Below, piece after piece: positions 34,425 through 43,028 of a DNA stretch of 64,000 nt. A program made the position numbers and the translations under genes. Numbering within the stretch: position 1 is the first letter of the stretch; every line of letters begins with the position of its first letter. This DNA comes from Bradyrhizobium sp. LTSP849 (lineage in GTDB: Bacteria > Pseudomonadota > Alphaproteobacteria > Rhizobiales > Xanthobacteraceae). The notes beneath the pieces were generated by a model, which made no database searches, had not been told where the DNA came from, and saw only the letters and a program-made list of their open reading frames with translations. The stretch lies in assembly GCF_000938255.1 (NCBI RefSeq), contig NZ_JYMR01000050.1, positions 62,001-126,000 of the forward strand, given 5' to 3'.

Positions 34425-35152
34425 GGATCCGTCATCTTGTGATGGCGTCGGCTATCGCGCTCTCGATCGTCTCAGTGGGTAAGCCGTCTTCGGCGCAGGT
34501 CGTGGTGTTCGATCCCAGCAACTATGCGCAGAACGTGCTGACGGCCGCTCGCGCGTTGCAGCACATCAATAATCAGATCACGTCGCTGCAGAATCAGGCG
34601 CAGTCCCTGATCAACCAGGCGAGGAACCTCGCCAACCTACCGTTCTCGTCATTGCAACAGCTTCAGCAATCAATCCAGCGCACCCAACAGCTTCTGAACC
34701 AGGCGCAGCGGATCGCGTACGACGTCGGGCAGATCAACAACGCGTTTTCCACGACTTACGCGCCGGCATCGGCGTCCCTCTCCAACCAGACGCTGATATC
34801 AAACGCGCAGTCGCGCTGGCAGACGTCAGTCGCCGCGCTTCAGGACGCACTCAAGGTTCAAGCCGGTGTTGTCGGAAATCTCGACACCAATCGTACCCAG
34901 ATGTCGGCGCTGGTGACGTCGAGTCAATCGGCCACCGGCGCCCTCCAGGCAACGCAGGCTGGCAATCAGCTCGTCGCGCTGCAGGCCCAGCAACTCGCTG
35001 ACCTCACTGCGGCTGTTGCAGCTCAAGGGCGGGCGCAGAGTCTGGAAGCCGCCCAGCGTACCACCGCGCAGGATCAGGGCAGGGAACAGCTCCGCCGCTT
35101 CCTCATACCTGGCGTCGGCTATCAGCCCACCACTATTCAGATGTTCCACTAA
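34421..35152 (+). CDS. trbJ: TrbJ, VirB5-type channel protein
   Basis: 243 residues with a signal peptide (about 1-26, ending GKPSSAQ). The mature part is glutamine-rich and almost wholly helical with coiled-coil character (LQNQAQSLINQARNLANLPF, about 55-74). Such proteins lie at the pilus tip or in the periplasm. GGAGG lies 11 bases upstream of the ATG, which overlaps the trbE stop (ATGA). Confidence 0.92.
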   Translation: MRIRHLVMASAIALSIVSVGKPSSAQVVVFDPSNYAQNVLTAARALQHINNQITSLQNQAQSLINQARNLANLPFSSLQQLQQSIQRTQQLLNQAQRIAYDVGQINNAFSTTYAPASASLSNQTLISNAQSRWQTSVAALQDALKVQAGVVGNLDTNRTQMSALVTSSQSATGALQATQAGNQLVALQAQQLADLTAAVAAQGRAQSLEAAQRTTAQDQGREQLRRFLIPGVGYQPTTIQMFH

Positions 35153-35523
35153 TGATGTCGCACCTCACACCTCGTCAGTTCGTGCGGATCGCAGCCGTCG
35201 GCTTTGTCGTGCTGATCGTCGCGTTAACGATCGTGCGGAGCCGGCATGGCGAACAGGCCGTCGTTCTTGCACCACCTGAGCACGGCGACGCGGAGACGCT
35301 CGTCGAAGAACTCGCCCGCTGCCGAACGATCACATCCGATGAAACCGCCGCGATCGAGGCCTGCCGGCGGACGTGGGCCGAGAACCGTCGTCAATTCTTT
35401 GGGTCGGCGACATCTCCGCAGTCGCCGGCCGCCCCGGTCCTGAAGGCGCCCGCCGCGCCCGTGAAGAACCAGGACCGGGTCGTGCCACGCGAAGCCGGAC
35501 CTCAGCAGGGTGAGGCACACTGA
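35152..35523 (+). CDS. trbK: TrbK-alt, putative entry exclusion protein
   Basis: 123 residues with one N-terminal membrane segment (FVRIAAVGFVVLIVALTIV, about 10-28) and a Pro/Ala-rich tail. Two cysteines (ELARCRTITSDETAAIEACRRTWAENRR, about 53-80) frame the conserved part of the TrbK-alt family. It has no lipobox, unlike RP4 TrbK. The position between trbJ and trbL is the classical TrbK position; it would prevent redundant mating into a cell already carrying the element. Confidence 0.88.
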   Translation: MMSHLTPRQFVRIAAVGFVVLIVALTIVRSRHGEQAVVLAPPEHGDAETLVEELARCRTITSDETAAIEACRRTWAENRRQFFGSATSPQSPAAPVLKAPAAPVKNQDRVVPREAGPQQGEAH

Positions 35524-36710
35524 TGGGCGGCACCGGCGTTATCGATAACTTTCTCTCGGTTTTCACCAATTATATCGATTCTGGATTCGGGTTGCTCAGC
35601 GGTGAGGTGGCATTCCTCGCCACAACGCTTGCGGCGATCGACATCACTCTCGCGGCCATATTCTGGAGCTGGGCTCCGGATGAGGACATCATTGCGCGGC
35701 TGGCGAAGAAGACGCTGTTCGTCGGCGTGTTCGCTTACCTGATCGGCAACTGGAACAATCTAGCCCGCATTGTCTTCGAGAGTTTTGCCGGGCTTGGTCT
35801 CAAGGCGTCCGGTACCGGCATGTCTACCTCGGATTTCCTGAGCCCTGGTCGTGTCGCACAAGTAGGCATCGACGCCGGACGTCCGATCCTCGATTCGATC
35901 TCCGGCTTGATGGGATACATCAGCTTTTTCGAGAACTTCGTGCAGATCGTGGTGCTGCTGTTCGCCTGGATCGCCGTGCTTTTGGCCTTCTTCATCCTGG
36001 CGATCCAGCTCTTCGTGACCCTCATCGAGTTCAAGCTGACGACATTGGCGGGATTCGTGCTGATCCCGTTCGGCCTGTTCGGCAAGACGGCGTTCGCCGC
36101 CGAACGTGTGCTCGGCAACGTGATCTCGTCGGGTGTCAAAGTTCTGGTGCTCGCCGTCATCGTCGGTATCGGCTCGACTTTATTCTCTCAGTTTACAACG
36201 GGATTCGGGGGCAATCAGCCGACCATCGAAAGTGCCATGTCCATGGTGCTGGCAGCGCTTTCTCTGTTGGGCCTCGGCATTTTCGGCCCCGGTATCGCCA
36301 ACGGCATCGTCTCCGGAGGTCCGCAACTCGGCGCTGGCGCCGCAATTGGTACGGGCGTCGCTGCGGGTGGCGTGGTTGCCGCGGGCGTGGCTGGTGCCGG
36401 GCTCGCTGCGGGAGCAGCAGGCGGAGCACTGGCTGGTGCTAGCAGAGGCAGTGCGTCAGTTGTCGCTGCAGCTTCAAATACCGCGAGCCCTCTCCCTCGT
36501 ACTGCAGGAGCAATGTCGAGTGCGGTTACGCAAGGGCAGGGTGCAGCCTCCAAGGGGTCACCTTCTGCCAGCGGGCCGCCACCGTGGGCAACGCGCATGA
36601 AGCGCGCGCAGACCATGAGCCATGGCGCCTCCGCGGCAACCCATTCCGTTCGCTCCGGCGATCATGCGGGTGGCGGCTCGTCCGTCGATCTCTCCGAAGG
36701 TGAAAGCTGA
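35523..36710 (+). CDS. trbL: TrbL, VirB6-type channel protein
   Basis: 395 residues, polytopic. Five or six membrane segments lie between about 20 and 265 (for example IVVLLFAWIAVLLAFFILAIQLFVTLIEFKL, about 140-170, and LTTLAGFVLIPFGLF). The last 130 residues are Gly/Ala/Ser-rich and hydrophilic, as is usual for TrbL. It forms part of the inner membrane channel. Start and stop overlap trbK and trbF by one base each. Confidence 0.94.
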   Translation: MGGTGVIDNFLSVFTNYIDSGFGLLSGEVAFLATTLAAIDITLAAIFWSWAPDEDIIARLAKKTLFVGVFAYLIGNWNNLARIVFESFAGLGLKASGTGMSTSDFLSPGRVAQVGIDAGRPILDSISGLMGYISFFENFVQIVVLLFAWIAVLLAFFILAIQLFVTLIEFKLTTLAGFVLIPFGLFGKTAFAAERVLGNVISSGVKVLVLAVIVGIGSTLFSQFTTGFGGNQPTIESAMSMVLAALSLLGLGIFGPGIANGIVSGGPQLGAGAAIGTGVAAGGVVAAGVAGAGLAAGAAGGALAGASRGSASVVAAASNTASPLPRTAGAMSSAVTQGQGAASKGSPSASGPPPWATRMKRAQTMSHGASAATHSVRSGDHAGGGSSVDLSEGES

Positions 36711-37393
36711 TGTTCAAACGTCCATCCATTCGCTACGGGCGTATGCCTGAACCCGAAACTCCTTATCAGAAGGCGGCACAAGTCTGGGATGAGCGCATCG
36801 GCTCGGCCCGCGTTCAGGCCAAGAACTGGCGATTAATGGCGTTTGGTTGTCTGATGCTATCCGGCGGTCTGGCGTCAGGTCTCGTTTGGCAATCCCTTCG
36901 CGGCACGGTGACGCCCTGGGTAGTTCAGGTCGATCACCTCGGTCAGGCCCAGGCTGTGGCGCCGGCCGACGGCAGCTATCAGCCGACCGATCCGGAGATC
37001 GCGTTCCACCTGGCGCGCTTTATCGAGGACGTACGCGGATTGCCAGCCGACGGCATCGTGCTGCGCCAGGACTGGCTGCGGGCCTATGACTTTACCACGG
37101 ACCGCGGCGCCGCTGCCCTCAACGATTATGCGCGCACCAACGATCCCTTTGCCAACCTGGGTAAGCTGCAGATCTCCATCGAGGTCGCCAGCGTCATCCG
37201 CGCTTCACCGATCTCGTTCCGCGTCGCATGGATCCAACGCTCTTACGAGAACGGTAGCTTGAACGCGACCGAGCGCTGGACCGCGATCCTTACCGTCGTG
37301 ATCGATACGCCGCGAGATGCCGATCGTCTGCGCAAGAATCCTCTTGGGGTCTACGTCAACGCCATCAACTGGTCGAAGGAGCTGGGGCAATGA
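36710..37393 (+). CDS. trbF: TrbF, VirB8-type channel protein
   Basis: 227 residues with one N-terminal membrane anchor (LMAFGCLMLSGGLASGLVWQSL, about 41-62) and a periplasmic NTF2-like VirB8 domain (about 70-225) containing the family pattern SFRVAWIQRSYENGSLNATERWTAILTVVI (about 165-194). TrbF is an assembly scaffold linking TrbG and TrbI. Its stop overlaps trbG (ATGA). Confidence 0.95.
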   Translation: MFKRPSIRYGRMPEPETPYQKAAQVWDERIGSARVQAKNWRLMAFGCLMLSGGLASGLVWQSLRGTVTPWVVQVDHLGQAQAVAPADGSYQPTDPEIAFHLARFIEDVRGLPADGIVLRQDWLRAYDFTTDRGAAALNDYARTNDPFANLGKLQISIEVASVIRASPISFRVAWIQRSYENGSLNATERWTAILTVVIDTPRDADRLRKNPLGVYVNAINWSKELGQ

Positions 37394-38388
37394 GATCATC
37401 TTCCATTCGCAAAACCGCATTGCCGGTTCTGCTGTTTTCAGTTTCCGCGCTTGCCGGCTGCGCTGTTCCGTTAAAACCCCCACCGCAGATCTCCTACGAC
37501 GACGCAGAGCCGGCCGTGCTATCAGCCGATCCGCCCAAGCCGGTCGAGGTCGTCGAATTACCAAAGCTGCTGCCGCTTCCTGGCCAGCTCAAGCCGCTGC
37601 ATGGCGCGCCTTCGAAGCCAGAATCTGGCGATCCGCGCAAACGTGTCGAAAAGGCCAACGCCGCAGCCCGGGTGCAGCCGACCCGTAATGGCTACATCAA
37701 CGCAGTGCAGGTCTATCCCTTCTCGCCGGGCGCGCTCTATCAGGTTTATGCGGCGCCAGGGCAAGTGACTGATGTCGCCTTGCAGGAGGGCGAGCAACTG
37801 GTCGGGTCCGGCCCGGTTGCGGCCGGGGATACGGTGCGCTGGATCATCGGCGACACCGAGAGTGGGGCAGGTCCGACCAAGCGCATTCACATCCTGGTCA
37901 AACCGACGCGACCTGACCTCGTCTCCAATCTCGTGATCAATACCGACCGGCGTACCTATCTTCTCGAGATTCGCTCTGCAGAGAAGACCTACATGGCGTC
38001 GGTATCTTGGCAATATGCGCAGGACCAACTGATCGCGCTGCGCCGTCAGAACGCGAGTGCTGAGGCCGCAACACCCATTGTTGAGGGCGTCGATATCTCG
38101 CGACTGCGGTTCCGCTACGCGATTGAAGGCGACAACCCACCCTGGCGTCCGGTCTCTGCTTTCGACGACGGATCCAAGGTCTACATCGAGATGCCGAGCG
38201 GGATTGCACAGGGAGAGGCGCCGCCATTGTTCGTCATCGGGCCGGAGGGGGATGGTCAGCTCGTCAATTATCGCGTGAGGCAGAACTATTACATTGTGGA
38301 CCGACTGTTCGCCGCGGCTGAACTCCGCATGGGAGGTGAACATCAGCAGACCGTCCGCATTAGCCGCACCGACGGGAGGCTGCGGTGA
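37390..38388 (+). CDS. trbG: TrbG, VirB9-type outer membrane complex protein
   Basis: 332 residues. Signal peptide with a lipobox LAGC, so cysteine 24 is likely lipidated. A proline-rich linker follows (about 25-75), then the N-terminal VirB9 domain (NAVQVYPFSPGALYQVYAAPGQVTDVALQ, about 98-126) and the C-terminal beta domain with FRYAIEGDNPPWRPVSAFDDGSKVYIEMP (about 238-266). With TrbI it forms the core ring across the envelope. Stop and trbI start overlap (GTGA). Confidence 0.95.
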   Translation: MRSSSIRKTALPVLLFSVSALAGCAVPLKPPPQISYDDAEPAVLSADPPKPVEVVELPKLLPLPGQLKPLHGAPSKPESGDPRKRVEKANAAARVQPTRNGYINAVQVYPFSPGALYQVYAAPGQVTDVALQEGEQLVGSGPVAAGDTVRWIIGDTESGAGPTKRIHILVKPTRPDLVSNLVINTDRRTYLLEIRSAEKTYMASVSWQYAQDQLIALRRQNASAEAATPIVEGVDISRLRFRYAIEGDNPPWRPVSAFDDGSKVYIEMPSGIAQGEAPPLFVIGPEGDGQLVNYRVRQNYYIVDRLFAAAELRMGGEHQQTVRISRTDGRLR

Positions 38389-39608
38389 GTCTGGAGCCGG
38401 AACACGACATTCGACCGGGACGTGACAACGAGCCAGACCGGGCGGCATCGATGCGTTTGCGCGCGGAGCGCCCCCGCGTCACCAGGCTCTCCCGAAAAGT
38501 CCTAGCTGGAGGGGCTGCGATCGGATCGCTTGCGATCTGCGGGGCCGTACTTTGGGCGCTGCAGAACCATCGGTCGCGCACATCCGCGCCGTCAGAGCTG
38601 TACACCACCGATCATCACAATGTGGCTGACGGACTGAGCGGCCTCCCGCGAGACTATGCCGGTGTGCCCCGCCAGGCCCCGCCGCTTGGACCCGCGCTAC
38701 CCGGCGATCTTGGTCGTCCAATGCTGAACGCGCAAAATGCGCCTTCGGGGGCGATCCCTTCGGTTGATGGGGAGCAACAGCGCATAGGGCAGGAGATCGA
38801 GGCCGCGCGTCTGAGCAAGTTGTTTGCCTCCACCAGCATTCGCGAACTGGCCTCCTTGACCGGTCAGGTGGCATCAGTTGGTGCTGCGGCGGCCACGTCG
38901 AGCCAATCAACCCAACCAGCTCAATCCGCAGCAGACGAGACATTCACGCAGAACGGCCAGGATCGCAAACTTGCCTTCGTCAATGCTTCCGTCGACCGGC
39001 GTACTACAAGCCCGGACAGGATTGTGGCACCGGCTTCATCTTACGTGGTGCAGGCTGGTAATATTATTCCGGCGTCGTTGATTACCGGGATTCGCTCAGA
39101 TCTCCCCGGGCAAATCACGGCACAAGTGACGGAGAGCATTTTTGACAGCCCGACCGGGCGCTTCCTTCTCATACCCCAGGGGACCCGATTGATCGGCGTC
39201 TATGATAGCCAGGTTTCGTTTGGTCAGTCACGTGTGCTGCTGGTCTGGACCCGTCTGATCATGCCTAACGGTCGTTCAATTGTGCTGGAGCGTCAACCGG
39301 GCGCTGATACGGCAGGCTATTCCGGACTCGAGGATGATGTCGACAATCACTGGGGCGCATTGTTCAAGGCTGCACTGCTGTCCACGTTGCTTGGCGTTGG
39401 TAGTGAACTTGGAGCGGGTTCTGATACTGGCAACAATGGCGACATCATCCAGGCGCTCCGCCGCGGATCGAGCGACAGCTTAAACCAGACCGGACAAAAA
39501 GTCGTTCAGCGCAATCTCAACATTCAGCCGACGCTGACGATCAGGCCTGGTTTCCCGGTGCGTGTGATTGTCAATCGTGACCTCGTGCTCGAGCCTTACA
39601 AAGGGTAA
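38385..39608 (+). CDS. trbI: TrbI, VirB10-type channel protein
   Basis: 407 residues from GTG 38385. One membrane segment (VLAGGAAIGSLAICGAVLWAL, about 40-60), a low-complexity periplasmic linker, and the VirB10 barrel domain from about 215: VVQAGNIIPASLITGIRSDLPGQITAQV, FDSPTGRFLLIPQGTRLIGVYDS (about 249-271) and LLVWTRLIMPNGRSIVLE. It spans both membranes and senses ATP use by the motor ATPases. Confidence 0.95.
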   Translation: MSLEPEHDIRPGRDNEPDRAASMRLRAERPRVTRLSRKVLAGGAAIGSLAICGAVLWALQNHRSRTSAPSELYTTDHHNVADGLSGLPRDYAGVPRQAPPLGPALPGDLGRPMLNAQNAPSGAIPSVDGEQQRIGQEIEAARLSKLFASTSIRELASLTGQVASVGAAAATSSQSTQPAQSAADETFTQNGQDRKLAFVNASVDRRTTSPDRIVAPASSYVVQAGNIIPASLITGIRSDLPGQITAQVTESIFDSPTGRFLLIPQGTRLIGVYDSQVSFGQSRVLLVWTRLIMPNGRSIVLERQPGADTAGYSGLEDDVDNHWGALFKAALLSTLLGVGSELGAGSDTGNNGDIIQALRRGSSDSLNQTGQKVVQRNLNIQPTLTIRPGFPVRVIVNRDLVLEPYKG

Positions 39609-39618
39609 GGACATAAAC

Positions 39619-39855
39619 ATGGCAAAGCTCAAGCTCGGCGCCATCACGGACGACAAGCCTGTGAAGCTGACGGTCGAATGCCCCGCAACCGTGCACCGCG
39701 ATCTACTTGCCTACGCCGAAGTACTTGCGCGCGAAACCGGACAGCCAATCCCGGATCCGCTGAAGCTGGTCGCTCCGATGCTGGCGCGGTTCATGGCAAC
39801 GGACCGTGCATTCGCAAGGGCGCGACGCAGGAATCAAACGGCAGGTGAAGGATAG
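39619..39855 (+). CDS. DUF2274 domain protein
   Basis: 78 residues (MAKLKLGAITDDKPVKLTVE), the standard DUF2274 protein that closes trb operons in alphaproteobacterial elements. ATG 39619 has a purine-rich AAGGGTAAGGAC before it; a longer frame from 39568 lies inside trbI. The central helix (TVHRDLLAYAEVLARETGQ) resembles a ribbon-helix-helix DNA-binding fold, so a regulatory job is possible. Its 3' end overlaps the opposing LysR gene by 22 bases. Confidence 0.9.
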   Translation: MAKLKLGAITDDKPVKLTVECPATVHRDLLAYAEVLARETGQPIPDPLKLVAPMLARFMATDRAFARARRRNQTAGEG

Positions 39856-40778
39856 CGCTTTCCAAGCATCTTCAGAAAACTAGCCAGGGCGGGATTGTCA
39901 TTGTCAGTCCTCCAGTGCGCTGAATAGCCGACCCAGCTCGGGCCGACCCCATCGCGGAGTTCTCGATAAATCAGACCAGAGAAATTGGCGCCAATATCAG
40001 ATTCCCTCACAAGGCTAACACCGAATCCGGCTCCCACGAGGCTCATAATATTCCCCAAACTCGTGTCATGAAAAAGCGCCTTGGGCCGGTCTCCTGGTGA
40101 GGCAAGCTTGGCGAGGAGGAGGTCTTGGATCTCGGGTCCGGGATCATGCCGGTTAATCAGAAGCGTCTCGTCCTTCAGATCAGTCCAATAGACGGTCTCG
40201 CCGTCAGCGAGTCGATGGATTTCTGGCAAAGCAACCACAATGCGTTCGCTCCAAAGCGACATGATTTGGCTGTCGAGGAGCGGCGTTTGTCCTGTGACGA
40301 TCGCGACGTCTATCGCGCCATTGCGGAGGGCGGTGGTGAGACGCGTTCGCGAGCTCTCAATCATGCGGGCCTGTATGTGCGGAAATCGTTGTGCATAATC
40401 GACTAGCGTAGCACGTAGATTGCCGGCCGACAGGGAAGTATAGAAGCCGATCGCAAGTCGTCCGGTTTCGCCGCGGCCCGCGCTGTGCGCGCTCGCCGTT
40501 AGCGTGTCCATCTGTTCTAGAATAGACCGCGCCATGCGAAGGAAGTCGCGGCCCGCTTGTGTGGCCCGCGCACCACCACTCGGTCGGTCGAATACGATCA
40601 TCCCGATGCGTTCTTCAAGCTGGCGAACGCAACGGCTCAGCTTCGATTGCTTAAGTAGGAGAGCCTCGGCCGCGCGCCGAAAGCTTCCGTGATCCGCGGC
40701 CGCGACGGCATATCGGAGATGCACCAGATCCACAGCGTTACGAAGGGACGCATTCTTCGATTTGGAGTCGTGATCCAT
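39834..40778 (-). CDS. LysR-type regulator next to the trb operon
   Basis: 314 residues from ATG 40778. N-terminal winged helix-turn-helix (LRYAVAAADHGSFRRAAEALLLKQSKLSRCVRQLEERIGMIVFDR, about 12-56), then the inducer-binding domain. A longer start at 40808 exists. It converges on the trb operon and is followed upstream by luxI, the normal arrangement in rhizobial elements, where such LysR genes are assumed to influence transfer. No binding site could be assigned. Confidence 0.9.
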   Translation of the reverse strand: MDHDSKSKNASLRNAVDLVHLRYAVAAADHGSFRRAAEALLLKQSKLSRCVRQLEERIGMIVFDRPSGGARATQAGRDFLRMARSILEQMDTLTASAHSAGRGETGRLAIGFYTSLSAGNLRATLVDYAQRFPHIQARMIESSRTRLTTALRNGAIDVAIVTGQTPLLDSQIMSLWSERIVVALPEIHRLADGETVYWTDLKDETLLINRHDPGPEIQDLLLAKLASPGDRPKALFHDTSLGNIMSLVGAGFGVSLVRESDIGANFSGLIYRELRDGVGPSWVGYSAHWRTDNDNPALASFLKMLGKRYPSPAV

Positions 40779-40918
40779 GTGCTTCACCACTTTCTTCCTA
40801 ATACTCAAGATTGCGACGCAAATAGACTCGCTGTCGCCAAGCAGCGTTTGGCGGCGACGGGGCCGCTCCCTCGTTGAGAGCGTTCCTGTTCGACGGCCAT
40901 CATTGCCCTTAGCGTCGT

Positions 40919-41551
40919 CTACGCTGCGGCAAGCCCGACCGGCGCCCAGAGCACGGGGCCCTGAAGGCCACCGCCGGCACGGACACGCGCTAGACTTTCA
41001 ATTGAAACCTCGAGATATCCCGCGACCGCAAGAGTGCTGCCCAGTGCGCGAGGTTTCCCGATCCGCCGCAAGGACCATCCGGCGCGGCGCAAGATCCGCT
41101 CCATTCGCGCGTCTGTGACGGTGACGATTTCGGTGAGCTGTCGCGACAGACCAAACTCGATCATGCCCGCGAACAGTTCGTAGGTGGCAGTTGCTAGGCC
41201 GTGAGTTGCCTTCGGCGTGTCAGGAGGAAGATCGAGGGCAAAGCGGCTGCTCTCCCAGATGGCCGGACTATCGGGGGCCGGCGCTCCGTCCAATAGCACG
41301 GGAAAAGTATCGCGCAGCATGGTGGGGCCGGCAGAAGGGAGCAGGCGCACGCAGCCTTGCACACGGTTGTCGTGTGCTCGCTGGATCAAATACGCTGGGT
41401 GAAGTGCATCGAATTCGTCAATCTCCATATCGCCACTGAACTGAACGTCCCAATCCAGTCGTTCCTTGAACACGCGGTACCGCAGACGGTGCATTTCCGT
41501 AACTGCGTCGACAAACGTACTGTAATAGTCAGCTGTAATGAGTTGCATCAT
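40919..41551 (-). CDS. LuxI-type acyl-homoserine lactone synthase
   Basis: 210 residues. The LuxI fingerprint is intact: R, F and W in RYRVFKERLDWDV (about 24-36), D and D in MEIDEFDALHP (about 41-51), R in QGCVRLLPS (about 65-73) and WESSRFAL (about 99-106) with the catalytic E and R. It makes an N-acyl homoserine lactone from SAM and an acyl donor. GGAGG precedes the ATG on the minus strand. A decayed LuxR end lies 71 bases upstream, an inverted repeat at 41607-41636 lies between, and the intact luxR gene is 5 kb away at 46405-47130. By position it should control transfer by cell density. Confidence 0.93.
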   Translation of the reverse strand: MMQLITADYYSTFVDAVTEMHRLRYRVFKERLDWDVQFSGDMEIDEFDALHPAYLIQRAHDNRVQGCVRLLPSAGPTMLRDTFPVLLDGAPAPDSPAIWESSRFALDLPPDTPKATHGLATATYELFAGMIEFGLSRQLTEIVTVTDARMERILRRAGWSLRRIGKPRALGSTLAVAGYLEVSIESLARVRAGGGLQGPVLWAPVGLAAA

Positions 41552-41606
41552 GAACCGCCTCCTGTTTTGGGATGACCGCGACCATTGAATGCAAGCAAGA
41601 TGAATC

Positions 41607-41636
41607 AGTCACCTCCTGCAACTAAGGGAGGTGACT
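41607..41636. promoter_or_regulatory. 10-bp inverted repeat upstream of luxI, candidate lux box
   Basis: AGTCACCTCC (41607-41616) and GGAGGTGACT (41627-41636) are perfect reverse complements with a 10-base spacer. The centre lies about 70 bases upstream of the luxI start codon, where LuxR-type regulators bind. It could also be a hairpin ending the old luxR transcript; there is no T-run. Confidence 0.5.
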
Positions 41637-41732
41637 CAGCGGATGGGGTCGTTGTCCAATCAATTTGGATGCCATGACGCGGGCCACTGCCTGGACGATT
41701 GTCCGTACACCAAATTTGGTGTTGGCGTTTTA
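41622..41732 (-). pseudogene. Remnant of a luxR 3' end
   Basis: In the minus frame ending at the TAG of 41622, residues TKFGVRTIVQAVARVMASK are encoded (41664-41720). The intact LuxR at 46405-47130 ends TKLGVRTIIQAVARFMASR; 15 of 19 positions are identical. Upstream of this match the frame is closed by a stop codon at 41730-41732 and no LuxR sequence of normal quality continues. So only the last helix of the DNA-binding domain survives, in the orientation and position expected for a luxR gene directly upstream of luxI. Confidence 0.8.
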
Positions 41733-41788
41733 CGCTCAATTATTTCGATTTATCGTGGTCGCATTCGGCAGTCACAGAGGTACCGCTA

Positions 41789-43027
41789 TTAACCGGGCGG
41801 CATCCCGCCGCATACGACCCCGTCCTTCTGCAAGGCCTGGTAGTCGTCGCAACTCACCCCGATCTCATGCAGCAATTCGCGATTGTGTTGTCCCAGTGTG
41901 GGTGCTGCGGCTCGAATGGATCCGGGAGTTTGATCGAGACGCGGCACGACATGATGCATCGGGATCTGGCCCATTTCCGCGTCCGGATAGTCGGCGATTA
42001 TCTCGCGCGCGATGACATGGGGATCTGCCATGATCTGCGGCGTGTCATAGATCGGACCAATTGTGACCTCGGCCTTCTCAAAGAAGGCGACGTTTTCCGC
42101 TTGCGTTCGGCTGCCGATGAACTCACCGATGATGGCGTCCAGTTCATCCGCATGTCGCAGCCGATCGGCATTGGTGCGGAAGCGCGGATCGTCGACGAGT
42201 TCGGGACGTCCGATCGCCCGGAACAGCCGCTCGGCCATCTTCTGGATCGAGCCAGACAGGCTGACATAGTGGCCGTCGCTGCAGCGATAGGCGTTGCGCG
42301 GCGCCGAATTGGTCGAGCGGCTACCGGTGCGCGGCTTCACCTTGCCGGTGAGCCGGTAGTTGGCCGCCTGCGGACTGAGAATTGCAAACAGCGGGTCCAG
42401 CAGCGGCAGGTCGATCGTCTGGCCTCGACCTCCCTTCATTTCCACTTCGCGCAACGCGATCATGGCGGCAGAGGCCCCATAGATGCCCGCGACGCCATCG
42501 GCCAGATACATCGGCGGCAGGACGGGCTCCCGATCGGCAAATCCGTTGATCGCGGCAAAGCCGGACACGCCCTCGATCACGGTTCCGAATCCCGGCCGTT
42601 GCGCATAAGGGCCATCCTGTCCCCAGCCGGAGATGCGAATGATGATAAGCGAAGGGTTGATCGCATGCAGCGCCTCGGGCGACAGTCCCATCTTTTCCAG
42701 CACGCCGGGCCGAAAACTCTCGATGAAGATGTGCGCGGTCGGCACCAGTTTGCGGATGATCTCGACGGCTTTCGGGTCGCGCAGGGAAAGACACAGGCTC
42801 TTCTTGTTTCGCGCGTAGACTTTCCAGTGTGTCTCGATGCCTTCCATTTTCCATGCCCGCAAGGTGTCGCCTTCCGGCGGTTCGATCTTGATCACCTCGG
42901 CACCGAAGTCGCCGAGAATTTGCGTCAGCACGTTTCCTGCAAACAGGCGCGACATGTCGAGAACTCGGATGCCATCGAGCGTGCCACGCGAATCGGGCTG
43001 GTAGTCGCGTGAATGCAATTTGCTCAT
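41789..43027 (-). CDS. Class III (CaiB/BaiF) CoA transferase
   Basis: 412 residues from ATG 43027. Motifs: LDGIRVLDMSRLFAGNVLTQILGDFGAEVIKIEPP (about 17-51), ISGWGQDGPYAQRPGFGTVIEGVSG (about 131-155), and YLADGVAGIYGASAAM (about 174-189) with the aspartate that forms the glutamyl/aspartyl-CoA intermediate. Such enzymes move CoA between carboxylic acids. It lies directly behind the CoA lyase gene, so a transferase-lyase pair that activates and then cleaves a hydroxy acid is likely, as in succinyl-CoA:malate or citramalate CoA transferase. Confidence 0.9.
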   Translation of the reverse strand: MSKLHSRDYQPDSRGTLDGIRVLDMSRLFAGNVLTQILGDFGAEVIKIEPPEGDTLRAWKMEGIETHWKVYARNKKSLCLSLRDPKAVEIIRKLVPTAHIFIESFRPGVLEKMGLSPEALHAINPSLIIIRISGWGQDGPYAQRPGFGTVIEGVSGFAAINGFADREPVLPPMYLADGVAGIYGASAAMIALREVEMKGGRGQTIDLPLLDPLFAILSPQAANYRLTGKVKPRTGSRSTNSAPRNAYRCSDGHYVSLSGSIQKMAERLFRAIGRPELVDDPRFRTNADRLRHADELDAIIGEFIGSRTQAENVAFFEKAEVTIGPIYDTPQIMADPHVIAREIIADYPDAEMGQIPMHHVVPRLDQTPGSIRAAAPTLGQHNRELLHEIGVSCDDYQALQKDGVVCGGMPPG

Positions 43028-43028
43028 G

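Noticed and set aside
41699..43012. 437-codon plus-strand frame opposite the CoA transferase
   Set aside because: Antisense shadow; the minus-strand CoA transferase has all family motifs.
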